From assembly GCA_030530685.1 (NCBI GenBank), contig JAUMUM010000024.1, positions 1 to 37,117 of the forward strand: DNA of 37,117 nucleotides. The letters run 5' to 3'. Shown piece after piece: positions 7,854 to 15,894 of this stretch (positions are counted from its first letter, which is position 1; the number at the start of each line of letters is the position of its first letter). The translations under genes were made by a program, and so were the position numbers. Below the pieces are notes generated by a model. The model ran no database searches and was not told where the DNA came from. It saw only the letters and a program-made list of their open reading frames with translations. Origin of the DNA: Actinomycetaceae bacterium (GTDB lineage: Bacteria; Actinomycetota; Actinomycetes; Actinomycetales; Actinomycetaceae).

Positions 7854-7913
7854 GCCGTGCGCGGCAGTGGCGCCCGCGTCGCAGTAGCAGCCGTGCGCGG
7901 CAGTGGCGCCCGC
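7854..7913. repeat. Direct repeat of 24 nt, period 36
   Basis: The 24-nt unit at 7854-7877 recurs exactly at 7890-7913. The surrounding gap also repeats TGCGGTAGC several times. Confidence 0.8.
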
Positions 7914-7941
7914 CTCGAGCAACCGTGCTCTGCGGTAGCAG

Positions 7942-7963
7942 CCCGCACGCCCCGCCGTGCGGG
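7942..7963. repeat. Hairpin in the gap between convergent genes
   Basis: CCCGCACG and CGTGCGGG make an 8-bp stem with a 6-nt loop between the 3' ends of the DUF4921 gene and the paralog array. It may slow transcription from either side, but no T-run follows. Confidence 0.45.
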
Positions 7964-8063
7964 AGGGTGCGCCCTCGGCTGGATCAACCGAACGGCGCGA
8001 CCTCAGCTGGGGGACGCTGCATCAACACCCTCAACTGAGCAGCCTCAGCGGGAGGGCGCGACC

Positions 8064-8714
8064 TCAGCCGAAGGAGGCGCCCTGCCAGAGGAAAGGTGGA
8101 ACTCGCTGATACCAGTCGTCCATGAGCGCGTGGTATGCGACCGACTCCTCAATGGTGTAGGAACTCATCTTCCCGTAGGCGTAGCCCCCGTGGGTCCGCA
8201 ACTCCATGCCGCGCATGTTCGCCATAATGAACTCCTGCATCACCGGCGTGAGCAGGGCGAGGGCAAATGCGCGGTTCTCGGAGCGAATCTCCCACTCCCG
8301 GTTGAACTCGTCCCACTCGGTGTTGATGTCGTTGTACTTGCGGGACATGGCGCCCTCGGGCTTGGCCAGGAAGAACGGCAAGCTTCCCGGTAGGTCGAAG
8401 CGCACGAAGGTGCACGAGCACGTGGAGCTATTGTTGTCGCTGCCACTTTCCTCCCATTTGAGGTTTCCGTACAGGCAGAGACCGTTGCGAGAAGGCATGG
8501 CGACAATGTCGACGGCCCTATGGTCTTGACCCGATAATTCGAGCACGTCCCTGAGCTCCCTACCCAAAGGCTCGTCATAGTGCACGAAGTTGAAACCTTG
8601 GGACTTGGCCCAGGTCTCTAGCCTGTTGACCCGTCGCCGGTCTGTCCAGCTGTCGATCTCAAAGAGGGCGAATATGATGGCAAAGCCGGTCACCAAGAAC
8701 AGAATGTCCGGCAT
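8064..8714 (-). CDS. Array paralog A: single-membrane-helix protein of unknown function
   Basis: 216 residues, last gene of a five-member tandem family. A membrane helix spans about residues 3-18 (ILFLVTGFAIIFALFEI), followed by a basic stretch and a soluble cytoplasmic-type domain. Family blocks in order: WAKSQGFNF, LGREL, MPSRNGLCLYG, LPFFLAKPEG, DINTEWDEFNREWEIR, LLTPVMQEFIMANMRGMEL, YTIEESV, VPPFLWQ. The FNR-W-I, LxPVMQ-FI and PPFLWQ pattern resembles a common actinobacterial membrane-anchored family without known function. Start chosen at ATG 8714 with GGAAGG 11 nt upstream; ATG 8723 is an alternative. A 10-bp hairpin stands in its leader and a 261-nt gap separates it from paralog B, so it may have its own promoter. 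Confidence 0.75.
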   Translation of the reverse strand: MPDILFLVTGFAIIFALFEIDSWTDRRRVNRLETWAKSQGFNFVHYDEPLGRELRDVLELSGQDHRAVDIVAMPSRNGLCLYGNLKWEESGSDNNSSTCSCTFVRFDLPGSLPFFLAKPEGAMSRKYNDINTEWDEFNREWEIRSENRAFALALLTPVMQEFIMANMRGMELRTHGGYAYGKMSSYTIEESVAYHALMDDWYQRVPPFLWQGASFG

Positions 8715-8756
8715 CGCAGACATCACCTTCCCAAGTGGCTGCCAGTTTCGCCGCGG

Positions 8757-8779
8757 CCGCCGGTTTCGCAAACCGGCGG
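8757..8779. repeat. Strong hairpin in the leader of paralog A
   Basis: CCGCCGGTTT-cgc-AAACCGGCGG: a perfect 10-bp stem with a 3-nt loop, its near edge 42 nt upstream of the start codon at 8714. No T-run, so a regulatory leader or operator is more likely than a terminator. Confidence 0.6.
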
Positions 8780-8975
8780 GCGGCCTCGCGTCGTCGACAG
8801 CCTTGCTACTCACCTATCGCGCGTCTCATGGGGCCTCGCATCAGCATATCCCCAAACGGCAACCGGTTTCCTAGAAACTGCATTCTGAGACACCCGCGAC
8901 GCCCGCGTAGACGCGTGGCCCGCGTCAGGGTTGGTGCACGCGCGGCGGCCCCGTCGCCGCCATCCCGCGCGATTG

Positions 8976-9617
8976 TCACAAAGAGCTCCCCTGCTCCCAC
9001 AGGAAGGGAACGACGCAGGCCTCCCACCCGTCCATCAGGTTTCGGAACAGGGGTGCGTGCTCGCTAACGTAGACGTGCAGTTTGAGGTAGGCATGCGCGC
9101 CGTCAATTCGGAGCTCACAGCCGCGCATGTGGTCCATCATGAAGCGCTGCATTACCGGCGAGAGGAAGGCCAGGGCGAACTCGCGGTCCTCGGCCCAGAT
9201 GTTCCACTGCCGGTTGAAGTCGTCCCACTCGGTGGTGATGTCCGCGTATTTCGGGCCGATCTTTGCCTCCGGCTTCATCCGCAGCTTCGGCAGGCCGCCG
9301 CGCATGCGGTACTTGACGAAGGCGCAGTAGCGGATGCGGCCGTCGTCGCCGTCGAATTCGACCCATTTGAGCAGGCCGTACCGGCACTCGCCGTGGGCGG
9401 CGGGAAACACCATGACATCGCGGGCCGAAAATAGACTGCCCCTGTCATGCGTACCGGCGGAGCGGTCCAGCCCGAAGACTGTGCCGAGCTCCCTGCCCAG
9501 CTGCTTGTCCTTCTTGACGAACTCGTACCCGTTCGACTCCGCCCACTTCCGGCGGCCCCTGCCGTGCCTGACGTTGACGCGCAGGTCTTCGATGGCCGAG
9601 CCTGCAAGAAATAACAC
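8976..9617 (-). CDS. Array paralog B: soluble, lacks the membrane helix
   Basis: 213 residues from GTG 9617, with AAGGAG 7 nt upstream. It keeps the family blocks WAESNGYEF, LGREL, ITTEWDDFNRQWNI, FLSPVMQRFMMDHMRG, ELRIDGAHAYLKL and VVPFLWEQ, but the PSRNG-CLYG block has changed to FPAAHGECRYG and the N-terminal membrane helix is reduced to a few hydrophobic residues (MLFLAGSAI). YTIEESV is replaced by YVSEHAP. This is one of the two most diverged members. It is separated from paralog C by 79 nt, suggesting co-transcription. Function unknown; the loss of the helix suggests a cytoplasmic variant that might partner with the anchored copies, which is speculation. Confidence 0.75.
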   Translation of the reverse strand: MLFLAGSAIEDLRVNVRHGRGRRKWAESNGYEFVKKDKQLGRELGTVFGLDRSAGTHDRGSLFSARDVMVFPAAHGECRYGLLKWVEFDGDDGRIRYCAFVKYRMRGGLPKLRMKPEAKIGPKYADITTEWDDFNRQWNIWAEDREFALAFLSPVMQRFMMDHMRGCELRIDGAHAYLKLHVYVSEHAPLFRNLMDGWEACVVPFLWEQGSSL

Positions 9618-9696
9618 GCTGCCTCTCCTTCGCTTGAGAACCTTGGCCCGGCCGCCGTCCCGGCCGAGACTTCCGACGAGCCACCATGGCGCCGCC

Positions 9697-10380
9697 TCAC
9701 CTGGACCGAGCGCGCTGCCACAGGAAGGGGACGACCTTGTCCTCCCAGCCGTCCATCAGCGCCCGGCAATTGACCGACTCCTCAATGGTGTACTTCGACA
9801 GCCTGAGGTACGCGTAGCGCCCGTCAACCCGCAGTTCCACGCCGCGCATATTCCCCATGATGAACTCCTGCATCACCGGCGACAGCAGGGCCAGGGCGTA
9901 CTCGCGGTCGCGCGCGCGGATCTCCCACTCCCGGTTGAAGTCGTCCCACTCCGTGTTGATGTCGTTGTACTTGCGGGACAGGACGCCCTCGGGCTTAGCG
10001 AGGAAGAACGGCAGAGGGGCCTTGAGGTCGTAGCGCGCAAAAGCACAGTCGTAGCTGGTCTGGTTCTTCCCGTACCCGACTTTCCATTCCATGCGCCCAT
10101 ACAGGCATGTGCCATTACGAGACGGCATGACGACGATGTACTTCGCGCGATGGGAGTGCCCGTGCAAATCGAGCCAGTCCCTGGCCTCGTTGCTGAGCGC
10201 CTGATCGTGGCGGCGGAATGAGAAACCCTGCTCCTTCGCCCATTTCTCATACTTGGCAATCCGCTGTTCGTTGAAAATAAACACGCCGATGCCGACGCAA
10301 ACCGCTAAGAATATGCCGCCCACTACGGCCGACAGGGACTCGCCGTCCGAACTCGCAGCAACGACATCGGCGTAGAACAT
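9697..10380 (-). CDS. Array paralog C: single-membrane-helix protein of unknown function
   Basis: 227 residues. ATG 10380 is preceded by GGGAG at 6 nt. A membrane helix lies near residues 18-38 (SAVVGGIFLAVCVGIGVFIF), then a basic stretch and the family domain: WAKEQGFSF, VVMPSRNGTCLYG, LKAPLPFFLAKPEGVLSRKY, DINTEWDDFNREWEI, LLSPVMQEFIMGNMRG, YTIEESV, VVPFLWQ. It is the closest relative of paralog A, sharing long identical stretches in the middle (SRKYNDINTEW). It differs by lacking the LGREL block (LSNEARDWL instead). 63 nt separate it from paralog D. No function can be assigned. Confidence 0.77.
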   Translation of the reverse strand: MFYADVVAASSDGESLSAVVGGIFLAVCVGIGVFIFNEQRIAKYEKWAKEQGFSFRRHDQALSNEARDWLDLHGHSHRAKYIVVMPSRNGTCLYGRMEWKVGYGKNQTSYDCAFARYDLKAPLPFFLAKPEGVLSRKYNDINTEWDDFNREWEIRARDREYALALLSPVMQEFIMGNMRGVELRVDGRYAYLRLSKYTIEESVNCRALMDGWEDKVVPFLWQRARSR

Positions 10381-10443
10381 GACTGTCTCCCAACTATTCG
10401 ATTCGCCACGGCACATCACCGCAGCACACGCGACCGCAAGGCC

Positions 10444-11076
10444 CTACCGCACTCGGCCCCAGACTTCCTGCCAGAGGTAGGGGACATCCCAGTCCTCCCA
10501 GTCCGCGACGACATCCCGAAAATCGAGCGACGCCCTCATGTCGTACTCGGTGTCCTTCGGAAACCTCAGATACGCGAACCGCCCTTTGAGCCGCAACTCT
10601 GCATTCCGAAGAAAGGAAATGGATTCCTGCATCACCGGCAACAGCAGAGCCTGGGCGTGCTCTTGATCGGAAGCCTGGATCTCCCACCACCGGTTGAACT
10701 CGTGCCACTCGGCGCTGATGTCGCTCGAGTCGTCTTCACGCTTGGCGAGGAAGGACGGCAGAGGAGCCTTCAGTTCGTAGCGCATGAATACGAAGTCAGG
10801 GGTGGTTTGAACACCGTCAGGGTTCTCTTTGCCCGTCGGCGCGGAGCCATCGACCCGTACTATCTGCCCGTATAGGCACGAACCGGTGGCAGGAATCGTG
10901 GAGAGAGGAGGCATAACGACAACGTTCTGCGCGTAACGGGTGTCGTCGTCCCACATGTCGAACGCTGCTCCGACCTCCCTGCCTAAGTCCCCGTCGAGGC
11001 GGATGAAGCTGAAACCCTGGTTCAGTAACCAGTTCTGGTCCCTGCCGGCCCGCAATCTTCTGAAAAAGCTCTCCAT
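10444..11076 (-). CDS. Array paralog D: soluble, most diverged member
   Basis: 210 residues, ATG 11076 with GGAGG 4 nt upstream. There is no membrane helix: the protein opens MESFFRRLRAGRDQNWLLNQ and goes straight into the family domain (QGFSFIRL, LGREVG, VVVMPP, GSCLYGQI, YELKAPLPSFLAKRE, DISAEWHEFNRWWEI, LLLPVMQES, VPYLWQE). A 15-residue insertion interrupts the region after CLYGQI, and the block PVMQEFIM-N-RG is altered to PVMQESISFLRN. The C-terminus lacks YTIEESV. Predicted cytoplasmic; function unknown. Its position between anchored members C and E, with short spacers, suggests expression as part of the same array. Confidence 0.75.
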   Translation of the reverse strand: MESFFRRLRAGRDQNWLLNQGFSFIRLDGDLGREVGAAFDMWDDDTRYAQNVVVMPPLSTIPATGSCLYGQIVRVDGSAPTGKENPDGVQTTPDFVFMRYELKAPLPSFLAKREDDSSDISAEWHEFNRWWEIQASDQEHAQALLLPVMQESISFLRNAELRLKGRFAYLRFPKDTEYDMRASLDFRDVVADWEDWDVPYLWQEVWGRVR

Positions 11077-11242
11077 GTCGCCTCCGGGTTATGCGGCTTG
11101 TCTGTGCGTATCCGGAGCCGCTCGCCGAGCCCCGGTATCGCAATTACCCTCACGCATGTCGCACCTTCCTCGCAAGGGAAAATCGGCGGCAGAGCTCCCC
11201 TTGTGCCGGCGGCACGGACGACGGCGAGCCAGCTTTGCCGCC

Positions 11243-11971
11243 TCATCCTAAGTGGGCGTCCTGCCACAGGAAGGGAACCACCCTGTCCTCCCAGTCGTCC
11301 ATGAGCGCCCGATACTCGACCGACTCTTCGATGGCGTACTCCGCCGTCCTGATGTATCCGTAAGGCCCGTCGATCCGCAGCATGACATCGTGCAAATTGT
11401 CCATGATGAACGCCTGCATCACCGGCGACAGCATGGCCAAGGCGTACTGACGGTCGGCCGACTCGACCTGCCACTGCCGGTTGAAGTCGTCCCACTCGGT
11501 GGTGATGCCCTTGATCTTGTGAGGCATGAGCCCACCCTCGTCATACCTGGGCGTGACGAGAAGGAACGGCAGAGGCGCCTTCAGGGCGTACTGCACGAAG
11601 GCGCCTGTGAGCGTCACCTCTTTATTCCCGCGCCCTTCCTTCCATTCGATCTGGCCGTACAGGCAGGTGCCGTTGCGCGAGGGCATGACGACGACGTATT
11701 TCGCACAGTGGCCGTGCCCGTGCATGAACAGGAGCTTGCCAATCTGCTTTCCAAGCTTCCTGTCGGTGCGCCAGAAATCGAAGCCTTGGCTCGTCGCCCA
11801 GTTTTCCAGCCTAGCGATACGCGCGCGCCTGACGAACCAGCGAATGAGGGGGAAAGCGAGCGCGGCCAGGACAACGACAAGCAGCAGGCTAGAGATGCCA
11901 GCCCCGCCCGAGCCGCTCGAATTGTTCGATGACGCCGCGACGATGCTGGCGCCGAACACTGCTGTCTTCAC
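11243..11971 (-). CDS. Array paralog E: single-membrane-helix protein, first gene of the array
   Basis: 242 residues from GTG 11971 with GGAGA 4 nt upstream. A Ser/Gly/Asn-rich N-terminus is followed by a membrane helix (about residues 27-47, SSLLLVVVLAALAFPLIRWF), an Arg-rich stretch and the family domain: WATSQGFDF, LGKQIGKLL, VVVMPSRNGTCLYGQIEW, LKAPLPFLL, ITTEWDDFNRQWQV, MLSPVMQAFIMDN, YAIEESVEYRALMDDWED, VVPFLWQ. A charged soluble domain after an Arg-rich junction predicts that the C-terminal domain faces the cytoplasm. It is the promoter-proximal copy; a leader hairpin lies 41 nt upstream. Function unknown. Confidence 0.77.
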   Translation of the reverse strand: MKTAVFGASIVAASSNNSSGSGGAGISSLLLVVVLAALAFPLIRWFVRRARIARLENWATSQGFDFWRTDRKLGKQIGKLLFMHGHGHCAKYVVVMPSRNGTCLYGQIEWKEGRGNKEVTLTGAFVQYALKAPLPFLLVTPRYDEGGLMPHKIKGITTEWDDFNRQWQVESADRQYALAMLSPVMQAFIMDNLHDVMLRIDGPYGYIRTAEYAIEESVEYRALMDDWEDRVVPFLWQDAHLG

Positions 11972-12012
11972 GTTGTCTCCAAACTATTGACGACCCTTGG
12001 CGGATCCGGAAC

Positions 12013-12036
12013 TGCGACGCCGGCTCCGCCGTCGCA
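12013..12036. repeat. Hairpin in the leader of paralog E
   Basis: TGCGACG pairs with CGTCGCA, with an inner CGG/CCG pair inside the loop. The near edge is 41 nt upstream of the start codon at 11971, almost the same distance as the hairpin before paralog A. Confidence 0.5.
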
Positions 12037-12112
12037 CTCACCCTCCCGTATTCGTGCGAGCACCACAATGGATCTCAGTGGCAGAACTGCCCTTGCGAAA
12101 ACGCGTGCACGA

Positions 12113-12180
12113 CCGGGCCGGGCCACCGCGTTCCGAACCAGCCTCACCGGGCCGGGCCGCCGCATTAGGAACCGGCCTCA
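12113..12180. repeat. 34-nt tandem duplication at the GNAT gene 3' end
   Basis: Units 12113-12146 and 12147-12180 both begin CCGGGCCGGGCC and end GCCTCA, with about five differences. The second unit contains the stop codon of the acetyltransferase. Confidence 0.75.
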
Positions 12181-13059
12181 GGCGGCCTGCGGCTCGATGA
12201 CGACCTGGCGGGATATCTGCGTAAAGCCCACCGACTCGTAGATCGCGATCGCAGCCTTGTTGGGCGACATGACGCTGACGTTCATGTACTTGACGCCCTC
12301 GTTCTTCAGCCCGTCGGCGGCGGCCAGGAGCGCGGCGCGCGAGTGCCCGTGCCCGCGGTAGCCCTCGTAGACGTAGACGTTCCACACCCGGGCGTTCCTT
12401 CCGTCGACTTCCGCCCAGATGCCGCCTATCGTCGTCGTGTCCACGCAGATCGACAGCAGCGCGTGGCCGGGGGTGGCGAGCCCGTCGGTCAGGCGCGACC
12501 TCGCGCGGGCCATGACGTCCCAGCTGCTGTGCCTCGTGCACGATCCGGCGGCCGCCTCCAGGTGCCTGGAAGCGGAACTCTTCGTGTGCTCCAGGAAGGT
12601 GTCGAGTTCGACGGCGCTCATGGGGCGCACGTAAATGTCGTCGTAATTGCGATTGAGGTGAAGGTCGGGAATGGCCACGCTCATCTGCACGGATATCTCG
12701 CGGTGTGCGACCTCGCTCAGGCCGCCCTCGCCCGGGTGCAGCGTAAGGGCGACGGGCTGGCACCCGGCGGCCTCCAGGGCGCGGTCGGCCCACTGCCGAT
12801 GCGAGCCGGTGACCCGGTGGCCGACGATCTCGGGTTCGCCACCGGTGCGCAGCCACATCCAGTCACCCGTGTCGGGGCAGGTCAATATTCTCGAATCCTT
12901 GGGGACCCCCACGCGGAAGAGCGAGCGCGTGCGCGCAATGTAATCGGATGCCAGCCTCTCGGGGAGTGCGCCGCTGGCCACGCGCACACGAGCCATGTGC
13001 TCGACGGCGTGCGGCACCCAGGCGCTCACATCGGCGGCCGACATCTCGACGATTGGCAT
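12178..13059 (-). CDS. GNAT family N-acetyltransferase
   Basis: 293 residues. The C-terminal half is a GNAT domain: IGGIWAEVDGRNARVWNVYV (beta strand), then the acetyl-CoA motif YEGYRGHGHSRAALLAAAD (R-x-x-G-x-G type), and NVSVMSPNKAAIAIYESVGF, the usual C-terminal helix and strand. The N-terminal half is another region with EMSAADVSAWVPHAVEH and a weakly GNAT-like HPGEGGLSEV stretch, so this may be a double-GNAT fold protein with one degenerate domain. Acceptor substrate unknown. TAGAGT ends 6 nt before ATG 13059, supporting a leaderless start. It is a single gene, separated from the thiamine operon by repeat-bearing sequence. Confidence 0.85.
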   Translation of the reverse strand: MPIVEMSAADVSAWVPHAVEHMARVRVASGALPERLASDYIARTRSLFRVGVPKDSRILTCPDTGDWMWLRTGGEPEIVGHRVTGSHRQWADRALEAAGCQPVALTLHPGEGGLSEVAHREISVQMSVAIPDLHLNRNYDDIYVRPMSAVELDTFLEHTKSSASRHLEAAAGSCTRHSSWDVMARARSRLTDGLATPGHALLSICVDTTTIGGIWAEVDGRNARVWNVYVYEGYRGHGHSRAALLAAADGLKNEGVKYMNVSVMSPNKAAIAIYESVGFTQISRQVVIEPQAA

Positions 13060-13065
13060 ACCATC

Positions 13066-13071
13066 ACTCTA
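13066..13071 (-). promoter_or_regulatory. -10 box, leaderless start of the GNAT gene
   Basis: Reads TAGAGT on the minus strand, ending 6 nt before the ATG. Confidence 0.5.
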
Positions 13072-13189
13072 TGAGACGCCGGGCCATTTCACCTAGGCGA
13101 TGCCCATTTGCCCAGCTGCTGGAATCCGCGCGAACGCTGCGAGCTCGCCAAGAACCGCGGGTGGGCGGGAGGAGGCGGCAGCGCCGGCC

Positions 13190-13241
13190 GGGACCCTGGC
13201 ACGCCGGCGCCTGGTAGGGACCCTGGCACGTCGGCGCCTGG
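13190..13241. repeat. 25-nt tandem duplication
   Basis: Units 13190-13214 and 13217-13241 are identical except for one base, separated by TA. A further degenerate pair around GGCCGTGTG follows at about 13264-13302. Confidence 0.8.
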
Positions 13242-13302
13242 CCGGCGTGGTGCGGGCTGACCACCGGGCCGTGTGGGCTCGCCCGGGGCCGTGTGAGCTC
13301 CG

Positions 13303-14070
13303 CTAGCGAGGGTCGGCCGAATCGAGAACACCGTCGGTCATTCGCACGACGTCGTCGGCGACGGTGGCGGCCTCCTGGTGGTCGTGCGTGACGTAGACGG
13401 CGCCCGTGCCCGTCCCGGTGAGGATGCGGCGCAGCTCGCCGGCCAGGTCCTCGCGCAGTTGCCGGTCCAGGGCCGAAAGCGGCTCGTCGAGGAGCATGAG
13501 CGCCGGACGCCGAGCGAGCGAACGCGCCAGGGCCACGCGCTGCGCCTGACCGCCGGACAGTGTCGCGACGTCGCGCTCCTCGAAGCCCTCCAGGCCCACG
13601 AGAGCGAGGAGCTCGGCCACGCGCGGGCCCGTCTGCCGACGCCAGCCCTCAATCCCGTAAGCGATGTTGCGGGCCACGTTGCGGTGCGGAAAGAGCAGGC
13701 CGTCCTGGAAAACCATGCCGCAGTCGCGCCTGTGGGCGGGTAGGCGCGAGACGTCGACGCCGCGGATGCGCACCGTACCGGTGGCCGACTCCAGGCCGGC
13801 GATGCCGCGCAGCAGGCTCGACTTGCCCGATCCCGACGCGCCGAGCAGGGCGACGATGCGTCCCTCGCCCAGCGTGAGGCTGGCGCCGCGCACGGCCACG
13901 TGCCCGTCAGGATAGGTCACCGTCAGGTCCTCGACCTCGAGTAGCCGCGCCGGGCTGGGCGGCGCAACCCGCCGCTCAGCCTGCACGTCGCCGCCCGAGT
14001 CGCGCCACTCGACAGTCACCTCGTCGCGCCGTCTTTCTGCGGGCACACTACCCCGCCGCCTATCTGGCAT
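13303..14070 (-). CDS. thiQ: Thiamine ABC transporter, ATP-binding protein
   Basis: 255 residues from ATG 14070. It powers import through the ThiP channel at the inner face of the membrane. Walker A is GASGSGKSS (77-85), Q-loop FQDGLLF (121-127), signature LSGGQ (171-175), Walker B LMLLDEP (191-197) and H-loop His about 230. The start overlaps the end of thiP by 11 bases. The N-terminal 40 residues are an Arg-rich extension before the first nucleotide-binding strand. The substrate assignment rests on the linked ThiB-like binding protein and the TPP riboswitch, not on this protein alone. Confidence 0.88.
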   Translation of the reverse strand: MPDRRRGSVPAERRRDEVTVEWRDSGGDVQAERRVAPPSPARLLEVEDLTVTYPDGHVAVRGASLTLGEGRIVALLGASGSGKSSLLRGIAGLESATGTVRIRGVDVSRLPAHRRDCGMVFQDGLLFPHRNVARNIAYGIEGWRRQTGPRVAELLALVGLEGFEERDVATLSGGQAQRVALARSLARRPALMLLDEPLSALDRQLREDLAGELRRILTGTGTGAVYVTHDHQEAATVADDVVRMTDGVLDSADPR

Positions 14071-15883
14071 GCTTGCCCTCCCTCGAGTATTCGCACAGCG
14101 CCATGATGGCCGCGGTGAGCAGGCCGAGCACGACGCTCGCCGCCATGGCCATGCCGTAATTGTGTCCGCCGGGCCGGCCCAGCAGGCGCGATATGAGCAC
14201 GGGCAGCGTGATGTTGTCGCCGGCCGCCAGGAAGCTCGACGCCCCGAACTCGCCCAGCGACATGGCCAGCGCGAATCCCGTGGCCAGCGCCAGGCCGCGC
14301 ATGGCCAGGAGAATGTCGACGGTCGCGAGCACCCGACCCGACCCGGCGCCGAGCATGCGGGCGGCGTCACGCAGGCGCGGGTCGATGGCTCGCACGATAG
14401 GGCCGAGGGCCCGCAGCACCATGGGCACGGCGACGATCGCCTGCGCCACGGGCACGAGCTCGTCGCCCATGTTCAACGGCGGCGCCTGTAGGCAGATGAG
14501 GAAGCCGAAGCCGACGGTGACGGCCGAGACGCCCAGGGGTGCCATGGCCAGCGCCTCGACGGCAGCGAGCAGCCGACGCCGACGCCCGCGCGCCGGCCGC
14601 GCCAGCGCGAAGGCCAGCGGAACGCCGATGGCCAGCGCGATAATGGTGGCGATGGCCGCCGAGCGCAGCGAGTTGCCCAGGGCCTCGACCACGCTCGCCC
14701 CTGACGAAAAACCCCGGCCCGGCGTCACGAGGAGCTGGTAGTTGAGCACGGTCCACCGGCCGTCGTCCCTGAGCGAGCGCACCACGAGCGAGGCCATGGG
14801 CGCGCAGATGAGCGCCAGCGTCACCGCCGCCGTGAGCATGAGGGCGGGAAGGTCGCCCGGACGCACGCGCCGCCCGCCACCCGGCCGCATTTTCAGGGCC
14901 GTGGCCCGGGAAGCTCGGGAACTCACCGCGAGCGCGATGGCGACGACGGCGAATTGTATGAGCGACAGGCCCGCGGCGGCGTCGAAGTTCAGCCGGTTAG
15001 TCTGCGCCCAGATCTCGCTCTCCAGGGTCGATGTTCCGCCCAGCGTCATGACGATGCCGTACGCCGTCGAGCAAAAGAGGAAGACGAGCGCCGCGGCCGA
15101 GGCGATCGCCGGCCGCAGCGACGGCAGGGTCACCGTGCGAAAGACGCGGACCGGCCCGGCACCGAGCATGCGCGCGGCGCCGGCAATGCGCGGATCGAGC
15201 CCCGCCCACATCGTGCCGACCGTGCGCACCACCACCGAGAAGTTGAAGAAGACCATGGCCGCGACGATCGCCGCCGCGCCGCCGTCCATGCCGAGGAAGG
15301 CGTAGGCGCCGTCGCGCCCGAGCAGGGAGCGAAATGCCACGCCCACGACCACGGTGGGCAGGACGAAGGGGATCGTCGCGATGGCGCGCAGAATCCGGCG
15401 GCCCGGGAAGCGGCACACGTACAGCGCGTAGGCGCCGGGTACGCCGAGCGCGACCGAGCACACCGTGCCCGCGGCAGCCATCCACAGGGTCGTGGTGGCG
15501 ATTCGCCACGTGCGCGCGCTCGTCAGCGTGTCGATCGCCGCCGGGTCGACGCCGCGCAGGAGCATGACCGCCACCGGCCAGACGAAGAAGACGGCAAGCG
15601 CCGCGACGGGGGCCGCCAGTGCCAGGACGTAGGCGAGGCGGGCGGGCGCCGTGCTCGGCCCACCGGTGGGCGTTGCCGTGCGTGGAGCGGGCGCGCCGGG
15701 CGCTGTGCTGGACCCGCCGGACACCGGGTCGGGCTCCACCCCGTCGGGCGTGCCATGCTGACCGCCGAGCACCAGCCGGTCGGGAGCACCGCGGGAAACC
15801 TGACAGGGCGCTTGACCAGGCGCCTGGCCGGACACCAGCCTGCCAGGCACGGCCTGCTCGTCGGGATCCACGGGACGCGCCAC
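14060..15883 (-). CDS. thiP: Thiamine ABC transporter, fused permease
   Basis: 607 residues with two homologous permease halves in one chain, as in ThiP and iron-type permeases. The first half starts near residue 81 (RLAYVLALAAPVAALAVFF) and has an EAA-type coupling loop GAARMLGAGPVRVFRTV; the second has DAARMLGAGSGRVLATVDIL near residue 505. About twelve membrane helices can be traced. The first 80 residues are a Pro/Gly/Ala-rich, non-membrane extension (GQAPGQAPCQ, TATPTGGPSTAPARL) not normal for the family; a start further in is possible, but no better ribosome site was found. It begins 11 nt after the thiB stop and overlaps thiQ. Transports thiamine or a phosphate ester, by context. Confidence 0.87.
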   Translation of the reverse strand: MARPVDPDEQAVPGRLVSGQAPGQAPCQVSRGAPDRLVLGGQHGTPDGVEPDPVSGGSSTAPGAPAPRTATPTGGPSTAPARLAYVLALAAPVAALAVFFVWPVAVMLLRGVDPAAIDTLTSARTWRIATTTLWMAAAGTVCSVALGVPGAYALYVCRFPGRRILRAIATIPFVLPTVVVGVAFRSLLGRDGAYAFLGMDGGAAAIVAAMVFFNFSVVVRTVGTMWAGLDPRIAGAARMLGAGPVRVFRTVTLPSLRPAIASAAALVFLFCSTAYGIVMTLGGTSTLESEIWAQTNRLNFDAAAGLSLIQFAVVAIALAVSSRASRATALKMRPGGGRRVRPGDLPALMLTAAVTLALICAPMASLVVRSLRDDGRWTVLNYQLLVTPGRGFSSGASVVEALGNSLRSAAIATIIALAIGVPLAFALARPARGRRRRLLAAVEALAMAPLGVSAVTVGFGFLICLQAPPLNMGDELVPVAQAIVAVPMVLRALGPIVRAIDPRLRDAARMLGAGSGRVLATVDILLAMRGLALATGFALAMSLGEFGASSFLAAGDNITLPVLISRLLGRPGGHNYGMAMAASVVLGLLTAAIMALCEYSREGKHAR

Positions 15884-15894
15884 GCTACGTCACG

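Noticed and set aside
7800-8063. Possible CRISPR-like array
   Set aside because: Only two repeat copies with a 12-nt spacer, and no cas genes.
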